From positions 186,001-250,000 of the forward strand of contig CAVQRN010000003.1 of NCBI GenBank assembly GCA_963715255.1: DNA of 64,000 bases. The letters run 5' to 3'. How positions within the stretch are numbered: position 1 is the first letter of the stretch; the number at the start of each line of letters is the position of its first letter. Of the stretch, positions 17,814-24,856 are shown in pieces. The notes under the pieces were generated by a model. It ran no database searches, was not told the DNA's origin, and was given only the letters and a program-made list of their open reading frames with translations. Origin of the DNA: JAHEEL01 sp963715255 (GTDB lineage Bacteria; Actinomycetota; Acidimicrobiia; Spongiisociales; UBA5794). Position numbers and translations under genes: made by a program.

Positions 17814-18284
17814 CTACGCCTCCTCCATGATGAGTCGCTCGAGGCTCGCAGCATATCGGCTGAGGTCGAATCCGACCGCATCGACCGGCAGCTCGATTCT
17901 GACACCGCCGGGATACTCGGGGAAGTCACGATCCAGAGCCGTCACGCCGGGAAGCGCCTGTAGGTGTGTCCCGGGAGAGAAGGGCAGGAGCACGACGATC
18001 ACAGGACTCTGCGGTCGGATCGCCACCTGAATCCCGCGCAGCTGCCGGAGCCGTTTCGCGAGTCGGCGCACTTCAGCCAGCGATTCCTGTGCGACGGTGC
18101 CCGGCACGGCGCCTTCTACGGCGACGACCGTCACTCCTTCCGGGACCGGACGGAGTCGAGTCCATGCGCCGGTGAGCATGATCGTTCGACGTCCCCCGAC
18201 GCGATCGAAGACGCCGAGGTAGTTCGGGTACCCCACCACGACCGTGTCGCAACAGGTATCCGGCACAACCGTCCGCCCCCGCAT
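17814..18284 (-). CDS. Hypothetical protein, possibly the C-terminal part of a broken gene
   Basis: I do not recognise this 156-residue protein. It has alternating beta and helix character (RTIMLTGAW, VTVVAVEGAV, VIVVLLPFS, GVRIELPVD), which would fit a C-terminal domain of a larger alpha/beta enzyme. The frame stays open above the ATG at 18284 (KRQLLARDGTSELPC), and in the neighbouring frame a GTG at 18400 begins VIVEQIVEAAAEGLAVSRHW. A one-base indel near 18330 may therefore have cut off the true N-terminus. It ends three bases before ppgK on the same strand. Confidence 0.55.
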   Translation of the reverse strand: MRGRTVVPDTCCDTVVVGYPNYLGVFDRVGGRRTIMLTGAWTRLRPVPEGVTVVAVEGAVPGTVAQESLAEVRRLAKRLRQLRGIQVAIRPQSPVIVVLLPFSPGTHLQALPGVTALDRDFPEYPGGVRIELPVDAVGFDLSRYAASLERLIMEEA

Positions 18285-18502
18285 ACAGGGCAGCTCGCTG
18301 GTCCCATCCCTCGCGAGCAGTTGACGTTTCAGCTTTGGATCCAGTGCCGCGAGACCGCCAATCCTTCGGCGGCGGCCTCGACGATCTGTTCGACGATCAC
18401 CGGCTCAGGCTAGAGCCTCCTGGTGTCGTGCCGAACCCTGGGCTCGTAGGTGCGCAGACGTGCGTCGTAGAGGTGCGCTGACAGCCCACCGATCGGGACG
18501 AC

Positions 18503-18943
18503 CTACGAGACCGCGTGTGAGCTGACCGAGAGATTGGTGACCTCGGGCGGCCCGGGAATTCGCGTCGGTGCCTCCGGAAGCTCCACATCCTCGGGCTCTT
18601 CCAAGTCGTACTTCACCAAGAGGTGGTGGAAGTCCCGCTGATAGAAGATCTTGCACCGCACGTCCGGGTACAACTCCCGCAGCCGCCGTATCTTGCCGTT
18701 CTTCTTGGTGACGAGTTTCTGACTCATCGTCGTGATCTCGATGAAGAGGTCATCGTCTGGCAGATAGAAATCCGGCCGAAATTGCCTCGTGGCGGTTCCC
18801 GATTCATCCCACTCGATGACAAAGGCTCTCGGTTCGTACTCCCACGGGATTGCGTAGAAATCGAGGAGTCGCGCGAATTCCCGCTCGCTGGAGTGGGCGA
18901 ACTCGACCTGGTCGGCCGGCCCCGCGAGGAGATCGTCGATCAG
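18503..18943 (-). CDS. PD-(D/E)XK nuclease-like conserved protein, unusual start
   Basis: The roughly 146-residue product contains WEYEPRAFVIEWDESG, FRPDFYLPDDDLFIEIT and TKKNGKIRRLRELYPDV. The Asp, the ExT and the downstream Lys fit the PD-(D/E)XK endonuclease core. The family is conserved in actinobacteria but its role is unknown to me. The frame is open across the stop of the merR gene yet has no ATG, GTG or TTG until MSQKLVT at 18727, which would remove the nuclease core. A CTG at 18943 overlapping the merR stop (CTGA) is the likeliest start. Confidence 0.65.
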   Translation of the reverse strand: MIDDLLAGPADQVEFAHSSEREFARLLDFYAIPWEYEPRAFVIEWDESGTATRQFRPDFYLPDDDLFIEITTMSQKLVTKKNGKIRRLRELYPDVRCKIFYQRDFHHLLVKYDLEEPEDVELPEAPTRIPGPPEVTNLSVSSHAVS

Positions 18944-19437
18944 TGAACCGCTGCCGTCGATGCCTTCACCTCGTGCTCGCCCGGGATCGTCCGATCCGGG
19001 AACAGCCGGTGGATCTCACCGACCAGCTCTTCCTGAACGGGACCAACCGCAATCCCGAACACACCCTGGCCGCCGCGGAACACGTCGACGACTTCGGACG
19101 GGCTATGTGCCGCGTAGATCGTCCTGCCGTCCGAGAGCAGCGTCACGTCTGAGAGCGGGCTCTCGGAGGAGAGTTCCTCTCGGAGGATCTCCATTGCCTT
19201 TCGGATCTTCTTCAAGGACATGCCGGCATCGAGGAGGCGCTTCACCACCTTGAGCTGCACGATATCGGGGAAGGCGTAGAGCCGCTGGCTCCCCGAACCC
19301 GTCGCTTTCTGAAGCGACGGCGTGATGAGCCCCGTGCGGGCCCAGTAGTCGAGCTGACGATACGTGATGCCGACCAGACTGCACACCTGAGGGGCTCGAT
19401 ACCCATCAAGAGCCTGATCGGTCCTGCTGTCCATCAT
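18940..19437 (-). CDS. MerR family transcriptional regulator
   Basis: This roughly 165-residue regulator has an N-terminal winged helix (YRAPQVCSLVGITYRQLDYW, then ARTGLITPSL) and a long helix (QLKVVKRLLDAGMSLKKIRK) that would dimerise. No metal-binding cysteine cluster is seen. The C-terminal part (VFGIAVGPVQEELVGEIH) is a separate small domain. Two ATGs lie in tandem at 19437 and 19434; an upstream in-frame start at 19461 is less likely. A second regulator of this class, FtsR-like, lies at 21.7-22.4 kb. Confidence 0.85.
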   Translation of the reverse strand: MMDSRTDQALDGYRAPQVCSLVGITYRQLDYWARTGLITPSLQKATGSGSQRLYAFPDIVQLKVVKRLLDAGMSLKKIRKAMEILREELSSESPLSDVTLLSDGRTIYAAHSPSEVVDVFRGGQGVFGIAVGPVQEELVGEIHRLFPDRTIPGEHEVKASTAAVH

Positions 19438-19464
19438 TTCCGAGTGCCTCCCAGTTCGCACAGC

Positions 19465-19478
19465 TTACATCAACGTAA
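19465..19478. promoter_or_regulatory. Inverted repeat ahead of the merR gene
   Basis: TTAC-ATCAAC-GTAA, four-base arms around six bases, stands 28 bases upstream of the merR start. Dyads of this kind between promoter elements are usual MerR-type operators, so autoregulation is possible. The arms are short, so this is weak evidence. Confidence 0.3.
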
Positions 19479-19540
19479 TTCCGCCAGCTGAACTACGACG
19501 GTGAAACTAGGAGTGGAAGACGCGCGTTGTCAACAACCCT

Positions 19541-19549
19541 TGTGGATAA
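19541..19549 (-). promoter_or_regulatory. Consensus DnaA box
   Basis: TTATCCACA, the exact DnaA box, is read on the minus strand in the 136-base gap between the bifunctional nuclease and merR genes. A near-palindrome gttgtcaacaac lies directly beside it (19526-19537). It is a single box, so it is not an origin; it may tie expression of merR to DnaA or be chance. Confidence 0.35.
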
Positions 19550-19573
19550 GTCTGTGCCCCCCAGGAAACCCGG

Positions 19574-20071
19574 CTAGGACGTGGAGTCGTGCTCGAAGTC
19601 TTCGGGGGTCACGTCATCGAGGAATTCGCGAAAGCGCTCGATCTCTGCCTCTTCGTTGTCGTCGTGGATCTCGATGCCTGCCTCGTCGAGCAACGCCTTC
19701 GATGCGAAGACGGGCGCACCCGACCTCGTGGCAAGCGCGATGGCGTCCGAGGGTCTGGCCGAGATCGTCAATTCCTCCCCCTCCGATTCGATGACGAGAT
19801 CGGCATAGAACGTCCCTTCGTCGAGCGAGGTCACGTCGACGCGTTCGATTTCTGCGCCAAGAGCGTCGAGCATCGTCTTCATCAGATCGTGGGTGAGGGG
19901 TCGTGCCGTCTCGATTCCCTCGAGCGCCAACGCGATCGCCGTCGCCTCCGGCGTACCGATCCAGATCGGGAGGTACCGAGTGCCGTCGCGTTCCTTGAGC
20001 AGCAGAATCGGCGTGTTGGTGGGAAGTTCCACCCGCACGCCGACGACTTCCATGGCAACGCTATCGCTCAT
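19574..20071 (-). CDS. Bifunctional nuclease family protein (DUF151)
   Basis: This 165-residue protein has the bifunctional nuclease domain: LLLKERDGTRYLPIWIGTPE with ATAIALALEG, and ISARPSDAIALATRSGAPVF. Family members have DNase and RNase activity in vitro. The C-terminus is a short acidic tail. In many actinobacteria it is found beside MerR regulators such as the flanking gene, as here. Confidence 0.92.
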   Translation of the reverse strand: MSDSVAMEVVGVRVELPTNTPILLLKERDGTRYLPIWIGTPEATAIALALEGIETARPLTHDLMKTMLDALGAEIERVDVTSLDEGTFYADLVIESEGEELTISARPSDAIALATRSGAPVFASKALLDEAGIEIHDDNEEAEIERFREFLDDVTPEDFEHDSTS

Positions 20072-20118
20072 GCAATCAGCCTATCACCAGCGAGCGTGTC
20101 ACCCTGATGCGGAGACGC

Positions 20119-20679
20119 TCAACCGAGGGTGCGTCGACCGAACGAGTCCGGGTCCGACGTGAGCACCGAGAGGTCCATTACGGCCCAGATCGATGAGACG
20201 TTTCGGTAGCGTCCCTGCCAGTCCATGCCATACCCGAGGAGGAATTCATCGCCGACCTCGAAGCCGCGATGTTCGACGGGGACGTCCACGATCCTTCGTC
20301 GTGCTTTGTCGAGCAGCGCGACCGTCGTCACACTCTTCGCTCCTCTGGCGGTCAGCATCCTGCGCATCGTTGCGAGTGTCAGCCCGGTGTCGACGATGTC
20401 TTCGACGATGAACACCGACCGCCCTTCGACCGGTACCGAGAGGTCCATCGCGATCGAGACCCTCCCCTCTCGACCGAAACGCGTCAAGCTGAGAAAATCC
20501 ACTTCGATCGTCAGCGGGAGATGCCGGGTGAGGTCGGTGAGGAACGGTACCGATCCTTTCAGCACCCCGATCACGACCGGATCGGGGTCGGTCAAGCTCT
20601 CGGTGATCTCTGCGCCGAGCTCAGCGACTCGTCGCTGAAGCGCCACGGCATCGATGACCTCGAGGAACGGCTCGGTCAT
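20119..20679 (-). CDS. hpt: Hypoxanthine phosphoribosyltransferase
   Basis: Purine salvage enzyme joining hypoxanthine or guanine to PRPP. The PRPP loop is IVEDIVDTGLTLATMRRML and the early VVIGVLKGSVPFLTDL forms the second substrate loop; DFLSLTRFG follows the type I phosphoribosyltransferase layout. The length of 186 residues is normal. The start at 20679 overlaps the stop of the carboxypeptidase gene (ATGA). Together with adenosine deaminase it gives a salvage route from adenosine to IMP. Confidence 0.94.
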   Translation of the reverse strand: MTEPFLEVIDAVALQRRVAELGAEITESLTDPDPVVIGVLKGSVPFLTDLTRHLPLTIEVDFLSLTRFGREGRVSIAMDLSVPVEGRSVFIVEDIVDTGLTLATMRRMLTARGAKSVTTVALLDKARRRIVDVPVEHRGFEVGDEFLLGYGMDWQGRYRNVSSIWAVMDLSVLTSDPDSFGRRTLG

Positions 20680-21728
20680 CGGTCGCCACCGGCCACGGTC
20701 GGCAACGCGGCCTTCAGCCACTCGGTGATCAGCGCCGCCTTCGGAAGGTCGGTCAACGCAGACATTCGCCAGCGTCCGTCGTCGATTCTCTGCATCGCTC
20801 CGAGTCTGCGTTGCTCGGAGTCGGTCACGTCGAGATTCGCGCCGACGGTCCCACCGCCGCCTTGTTCCGAGAAGAAGGGACGTAGCCATCGATCGCTGAG
20901 CCCGTAGGTGCCATATGCCCAGTCGATGAGTTCGCGGCTGTCGCTGAAGTGGTCGTCGGAACCCATGACCACGGTCACGATTCGTCGTGGGCCGCGTTCG
21001 GCTACGGCGAGCAACACCTTCTGCGCCCATGGCGTGTCACCGGTCTTGAGACCCACGACGCCGGGGAAGGCGCCGAGCAGTCGATTGGTGTTGTCGACCT
21101 GTCGCGGCTTCCCCGTCGGGTCTTCCGGCAGTGTGATCGTTTTGATCCTGACGATCCGCTGAATGTCCGGGTAGTCGAGTGAGGCAACTGCCATCGTGAT
21201 CAGATCATTGGCGGTCGAGAAGTGGTCGGCATGGTCGAGACCGTTGGGATTCGCGAAGTGTGTGTCGTCCATCTCCAATTCCGCGGCACGGGCGTTCATC
21301 TTGCCGACGAACGCGTCGACGCTTCCATTGCCGACGTGCCACGCCAGGGTCAACGCGGCATCGTTGCCGGACCGCACGAGCATGGCGACGAGGAGGTCGT
21401 AGACCGTCCACTGCTCTCCCGCCACGAGGTCGGCGCTCGATCCCCTGGTTGTCGTTGCCATCGCGGGCACCGTCACGATGTCGTCGAGTGGGGCCTCGTC
21501 GAGAACGACCATGGCAGTCATCACCTTGGTGACCGAGGCCATCGAACGACGCTCGTTGACGTTCCACGTCGCCAGCATCACACCGGCGGTTTCGTCGTAC
21601 ACGGCCCACTCGGATGCACTCAGCACCGGAGGTGGTGGAGACGCGACCGGTTCTGTCGGCATCGTGGTGAACGATCCGAGCGGCGCGAGGAGCGCGAGAA
21701 CGAGGGTGGCGATGGCGGTGGAGATCAT
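20676..21728 (-). CDS. D-alanyl-D-alanine carboxypeptidase (penicillin-binding protein, S11 family)
   Basis: Secreted cell-wall enzyme trimming the terminal D-Ala of peptidoglycan stems. An N-terminal hydrophobic segment (about 1-20) precedes the three penicillin-binding motifs: SVTK (Ser65 to Lys68), SGN and KTGD. The product of 350 residues ends without the usual C-terminal amphipathic helix. It overlaps both neighbours by four bases, being coupled to the FtsR-like gene upstream and hpt downstream. Confidence 0.92.
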   Translation of the reverse strand: MISTAIATLVLALLAPLGSFTTMPTEPVASPPPPVLSASEWAVYDETAGVMLATWNVNERRSMASVTKVMTAMVVLDEAPLDDIVTVPAMATTTRGSSADLVAGEQWTVYDLLVAMLVRSGNDAALTLAWHVGNGSVDAFVGKMNARAAELEMDDTHFANPNGLDHADHFSTANDLITMAVASLDYPDIQRIVRIKTITLPEDPTGKPRQVDNTNRLLGAFPGVVGLKTGDTPWAQKVLLAVAERGPRRIVTVVMGSDDHFSDSRELIDWAYGTYGLSDRWLRPFFSEQGGGGTVGANLDVTDSEQRRLGAMQRIDDGRWRMSALTDLPKAALITEWLKAALPTVAGGDR

Positions 21729-22435
21729 CGTTCGAGAAGGCTCCGAAGCCTACCCCGGGTGATACTTTCTTGAAGCACTGCAGCAGCCTGAGCACAGTCC
21801 GCCAATGTCTCTGCGGCCCGGTGGCGGTTCTCCGGATTGCGGTGTCGCAGCAACGGTGCGACCAACTGACCGAGAAGGTCGGTCTGGCGGTCGGCCGAGA
21901 GACGGATCGACCGCAGGTGACGCACCTCCAAGCCATGGCTGAGCAGGCGATGGGTTGCCCGCGCAATCGAGAGATCGTGGTCTCGGAACACTTCGGTGCC
22001 ATCCGGGAGCTTCATCGGTTCGAGGATGCCTGCTTCGATCAAACCCGTGAGTTGATGAGCAGACAGCCCGGAAGATCGCATCAGCTCGGCCGGTGTCAGC
22101 GAGACCCCAGAGGTCGCGAAGTACGCCTCCGGCGGCGGCCCGGCTTCGGGTGAGACTGGTGATTCGTCACCGTGTTCCCAGGCAGCGAGCTTGGACTTGA
22201 TGACCTTCAGCGGCAGGTAGTGGTCGCGCTGCTCCTTCAACACGTATTCGATGCGGCGGACGTCCTCCTCGGTGAAGATTCGATACCCCGAGGCCGATCG
22301 GCTCGGCCCGACCAGTCCCTGGCTCTCGAGAAACCGCAACTTCGAGACGGTGACGTCCGGGTACTCGGGTTTGAGGAGATTGATGACCTCCCCGATGCTG
22401 CGAGTGCGTGCGGTTCGCAACGGAACCATGGCCAT
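21725..22435 (-). CDS. ftsR: MerR family regulator, FtsR-like
   Basis: This 236-residue regulator has an N-terminal MerR-type winged helix (SIGEVINLLKPEYPDVTVSK, then LRFLESQGLVGPSRSASGYR). Its C-terminal domain repeats a helical pattern (FRDHDLSIARATHRLLSHGL). This resembles actinobacterial FtsR, which activates the cell-division gene ftsZ; the name rests on domain pattern and its place next to a FHA gene. Start and upstream stop share one base (TGATG), showing tight coupling. Confidence 0.75.
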   Translation of the reverse strand: MAMVPLRTARTRSIGEVINLLKPEYPDVTVSKLRFLESQGLVGPSRSASGYRIFTEEDVRRIEYVLKEQRDHYLPLKVIKSKLAAWEHGDESPVSPEAGPPPEAYFATSGVSLTPAELMRSSGLSAHQLTGLIEAGILEPMKLPDGTEVFRDHDLSIARATHRLLSHGLEVRHLRSIRLSADRQTDLLGQLVAPLLRHRNPENRHRAAETLADCAQAAAVLQESITRGRLRSLLER

Positions 22436-22848
22436 CAGATGTTCCCGCGGGCAACGACGAGGTGGAACTTTCCGATGATCACTTCGTCGCCCGCGGAGAG
22501 AGCGTAGGCCTCGGCCCATGCGCCATTGACGTAGGTCCCGTTCGTGGAACCGAGGTCCTGGATGCGGAGCGCACCACCCTCGACGTTGAAACGGGCATGT
22601 TCACGGGATACCGTGACGTCGCCGAGGAAGATGTCGCAGTCCGCACCTCGTCCGACGATCGTGTCGCCTTCGGCGAGGACGTAGGTCAGCCCGGCTTGTG
22701 GCCCCGTCTCGACGATGAGCGCCCAACCGAAAGCGCCGGCGACGGTGCTGCCCGAAGCGCCGCTGGCAGAGGCGTCCCGAGCGGGGGTGAACGTGATCGT
22801 CAGGTCTCGGTCGATGTCCGGTGTTTGCTGCTCATCATGGGGTGCCAT
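22435..22848 (-). CDS. FHA domain protein (GarA-like)
   Basis: This 137-residue protein has about 40 flexible N-terminal residues followed by one forkhead-associated domain: GRGADCDIFLGDVTVSREHA (the phosphothreonine pocket with Arg, Ser and His) and LGSTNGTYVNG. This matches GarA and OdhI, which bind metabolic enzymes and are switched by protein kinase phosphorylation of an N-terminal Thr-Thr motif; here the tail has ITFTPARD but no plain ETTS motif. Its place beside FtsR-like and GcvH genes is common in actinobacteria. Confidence 0.85.
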   Translation of the reverse strand: MAPHDEQQTPDIDRDLTITFTPARDASASGASGSTVAGAFGWALIVETGPQAGLTYVLAEGDTIVGRGADCDIFLGDVTVSREHARFNVEGGALRIQDLGSTNGTYVNGAWAEAYALSAGDEVIIGKFHLVVARGNI

Positions 22849-22952
22849 GTCCCCATACTACATCAACCCTCGACCATTCCTTGAGGGTTTCCGGCTTCGC
22901 GGCACCTGGAAGTCGGGAGCCGACCGTGCCGGGCCCTCCTCGCGTCTCCTGC

Positions 22953-23336
22953 CTACTCCTCCGTGAACGCCGTATATGCAGCGGCATCCATCAAGGCGTC
23001 GAGGTCTGCCCCGTCGACCGGGGTGATGGTTACGAACCAGCCGGCTCCGAACGGATCGGAGTTGACGAGTTCAGGCGCGTCCATCAACGGCTCGTTAACG
23101 GTTGTCACCACTCCCGAGATCGGCGCGTAGACGTCGTTCACCGACTTCGTGGACTCGACCTCTGCGATGCTCTCCCCCGCCGCGACGCTGCGACCGACGG
23201 CCGGGAGGTCCACGTACACGACGTCGCCGAGCGCATCCTGGGCGTAGTCGCTGATGCCAACAGTGACGGTTCCGTTGCTCTCCAGGCGGACCCACTCGTG
23301 ATTGTTCGTATATCGGAGGCCTTCTCGGATCTGCAC
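22953..23336 (-). CDS. gcvH: Glycine cleavage system H protein
   Basis: Carrier of the aminomethyl group on a lipoyl arm in glycine breakdown. The lipoylation site is Lys64 in VESTKSVNDVYAP, and YTNNHEWVRLESNGTVTVGI and FGAGWFVTI are normal family blocks. The length of 127 residues is standard. The partner genes gcvP and gcvT are not in this window. Confidence 0.95.
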   Translation of the reverse strand: MQIREGLRYTNNHEWVRLESNGTVTVGISDYAQDALGDVVYVDLPAVGRSVAAGESIAEVESTKSVNDVYAPISGVVTTVNEPLMDAPELVNSDPFGAGWFVTITPVDGADLDALMDAAAYTAFTEE

Positions 23337-23369
23337 GGGTCGTCTCCTGTCCGTTCGGGAGTTCCGAGT

Positions 23370-23936
23370 CTAACGGTTCGGATCGGTGCCCCCGGCCGCG
23401 GCTATCGCGGTCCGCATGTCGCCGAAATAGCTGAACGCGACGATGTAGTAGGTCACGAGACCGGGCACTCCAACGGCGAGTGCGCCCCACCACAACCACG
23501 TCATGTCGAGACCGTGAGCGATGTAGAAGGTTGTGATCGAAAAGTAGAGCAGCAAGGTGGCAAGCTTGCCGAGCCAGCGCACGTCGAGCCTGCGGACGCC
23601 CTTGGTCCATCCATAGGCTGCTCCGATCGTAATGACGATCTCTCTGACGACGATCGCCCACACGAACCCCCACGGGAGAACACCCGTGACGAGCCCCAGG
23701 ATCACGGCTACTGCGACGGCAAGACGATCGGCGATGGGGTCGAGCATCTTCCCGACCTCGGTGACTTGATCGAGTCGTCGTGCGAGGTACCCGTCGATCC
23801 AGTCGGTGGCTCCGATGACGCCGAGGAGAGCCCCGGCCCAAGCGGTCTCGTCGTTCAGAACGAGCCAGATGAAGAGCGGGATGAGGAGGAGCCGGAGCAC
23901 CGACACCGCGTTCGGTATGTTCATTGATCCTTGCAC
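23370..23936 (-). CDS. pgsA: CDP-alcohol phosphatidyltransferase (phosphatidylglycerophosphate synthase type)
   Basis: Integral membrane enzyme joining CDP-diacylglycerol to an alcohol. The eight-residue catalytic motif D-x2-DG-x2-AR-x8-G-x3-D-x3-D is present from ATDWIDGYLARR to GKMLDPIADR. About six membrane segments follow the family pattern over 188 residues. The gene name assumes the glycerol-phosphate substrate, which is the common member of this type next to gcvH and FHA genes; the motif alone does not prove it. Confidence 0.85.
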   Translation of the reverse strand: MQGSMNIPNAVSVLRLLLIPLFIWLVLNDETAWAGALLGVIGATDWIDGYLARRLDQVTEVGKMLDPIADRLAVAVAVILGLVTGVLPWGFVWAIVVREIVITIGAAYGWTKGVRRLDVRWLGKLATLLLYFSITTFYIAHGLDMTWLWWGALAVGVPGLVTYYIVAFSYFGDMRTAIAAAGGTDPNR

Positions 23937-23939
23937 CGT

Positions 23940-24347
23940 CTACGAGACCTGAACGACTCGGAAACGCACCCTTGCGATCTCCTCATCTTCGAACGAGACG
24001 ACGAAGGCGTATCCCTTGGCTTCAGTGAACTGGATATTGTGGAATGGGCTCACAATCGGGACGATGCTGGTGGCTCCCGGCGGAAGGTTGGGTGGCGCCC
24101 CCACTCGGAGCTTCCCCCTGGCTTCGACATCGAGTCCGTGACCGTCTTCGTCGACGAGCGTGATCACGATCTCGAGCTCGCGATGTCTCTCCTCCGGTTG
24201 GATCTCGGCCACCATCGCAAGGGTCAGGTTCCGGTGTACGACCGGCAGCGAACGCGCGCTGATCGTGTCGAAACCTCCGCCGAGGACGAAGAGTTTTCCC
24301 CCCTGGACCTGTGCCGCGTCGGCAAGCATCGCCGTGGTGAGTCTCAC
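23940..24347 (-). CDS. DUF6941-like protein
   Basis: This 135-residue soluble protein opens MRLTTAMLADAAQVQGGKLF and continues with LGGGFDTI, LAMVAEIQPEE and IVITLVDEDG. The pattern matches DUF6941, a small beta-rich family of unknown role in actinobacteria. It is three bases ahead of pgsA on the same strand, so the two are probably made together. Confidence 0.7.
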   Translation of the reverse strand: MRLTTAMLADAAQVQGGKLFVLGGGFDTISARSLPVVHRNLTLAMVAEIQPEERHRELEIVITLVDEDGHGLDVEARGKLRVGAPPNLPPGATSIVPIVSPFHNIQFTEAKGYAFVVSFEDEEIARVRFRVVQVS

Positions 24348-24593
24348 GTCTGCTCCTTCGTAGTGGGGTTGTGGATTCGGTCGCTTGGGTCAGAGAAGCA
24401 CATCGACCCTACGCGCCGCCTATTCGAGTTGTCGCGTGTGGTGGGCATGTAGGCACGATACCGCCATGTCGGGAGTCACCGGGCACGCCGGGGGCGGGGA
24501 AATGGGTCGTTTGCACCATGGACCGAGACGAGGCCTTGGCGTACGCTGGCTTCGGGCGTCGGGATCGAGAAGGCACGAAACGAGGGAGACGTC

Positions 24594-24827
24594 GTGCCGT
24601 TCCAGCCGACCGAGCCGATTGTGGCATCACGCGAGACCGATCCGGATGCCGCCGCTCTGCTGCCGATCCTCGAGAAGCGAGCCTCCAGCGTTTCCCGCTA
24701 CGAGCGGAATTCCGGTGGACTCCCCCGTCTCGAGGACGATCCTGGGTGGTCACCTCCCACCTTCGATTTCAGCTCTCCGATCTTGGAAGATGCTGCTCCA
24801 CGCTGGTTCGACCGCTTCCGCCGCTGA
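24594..24827 (+). CDS. Small hypothetical protein
   Basis: A GTG at 24594 with an upstream gagggag sequence starts a 77-residue frame with coding-like third positions. It contains PDAAALLPILEKRASSVSRY and ends PRWFDRFRR. No family is recognised and no membrane segment or signal peptide is seen. It is the only gene on the plus strand between 16.3 and 28.8 kb, which leaves some doubt that it is real. The 246 bases before it show no other gene. Confidence 0.4.
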   Translation: MPFQPTEPIVASRETDPDAAALLPILEKRASSVSRYERNSGGLPRLEDDPGWSPPTFDFSSPILEDAAPRWFDRFRR

Positions 24828-24856
24828 GCGTCCGCCGCCGTCGCACCCACGCCGCG

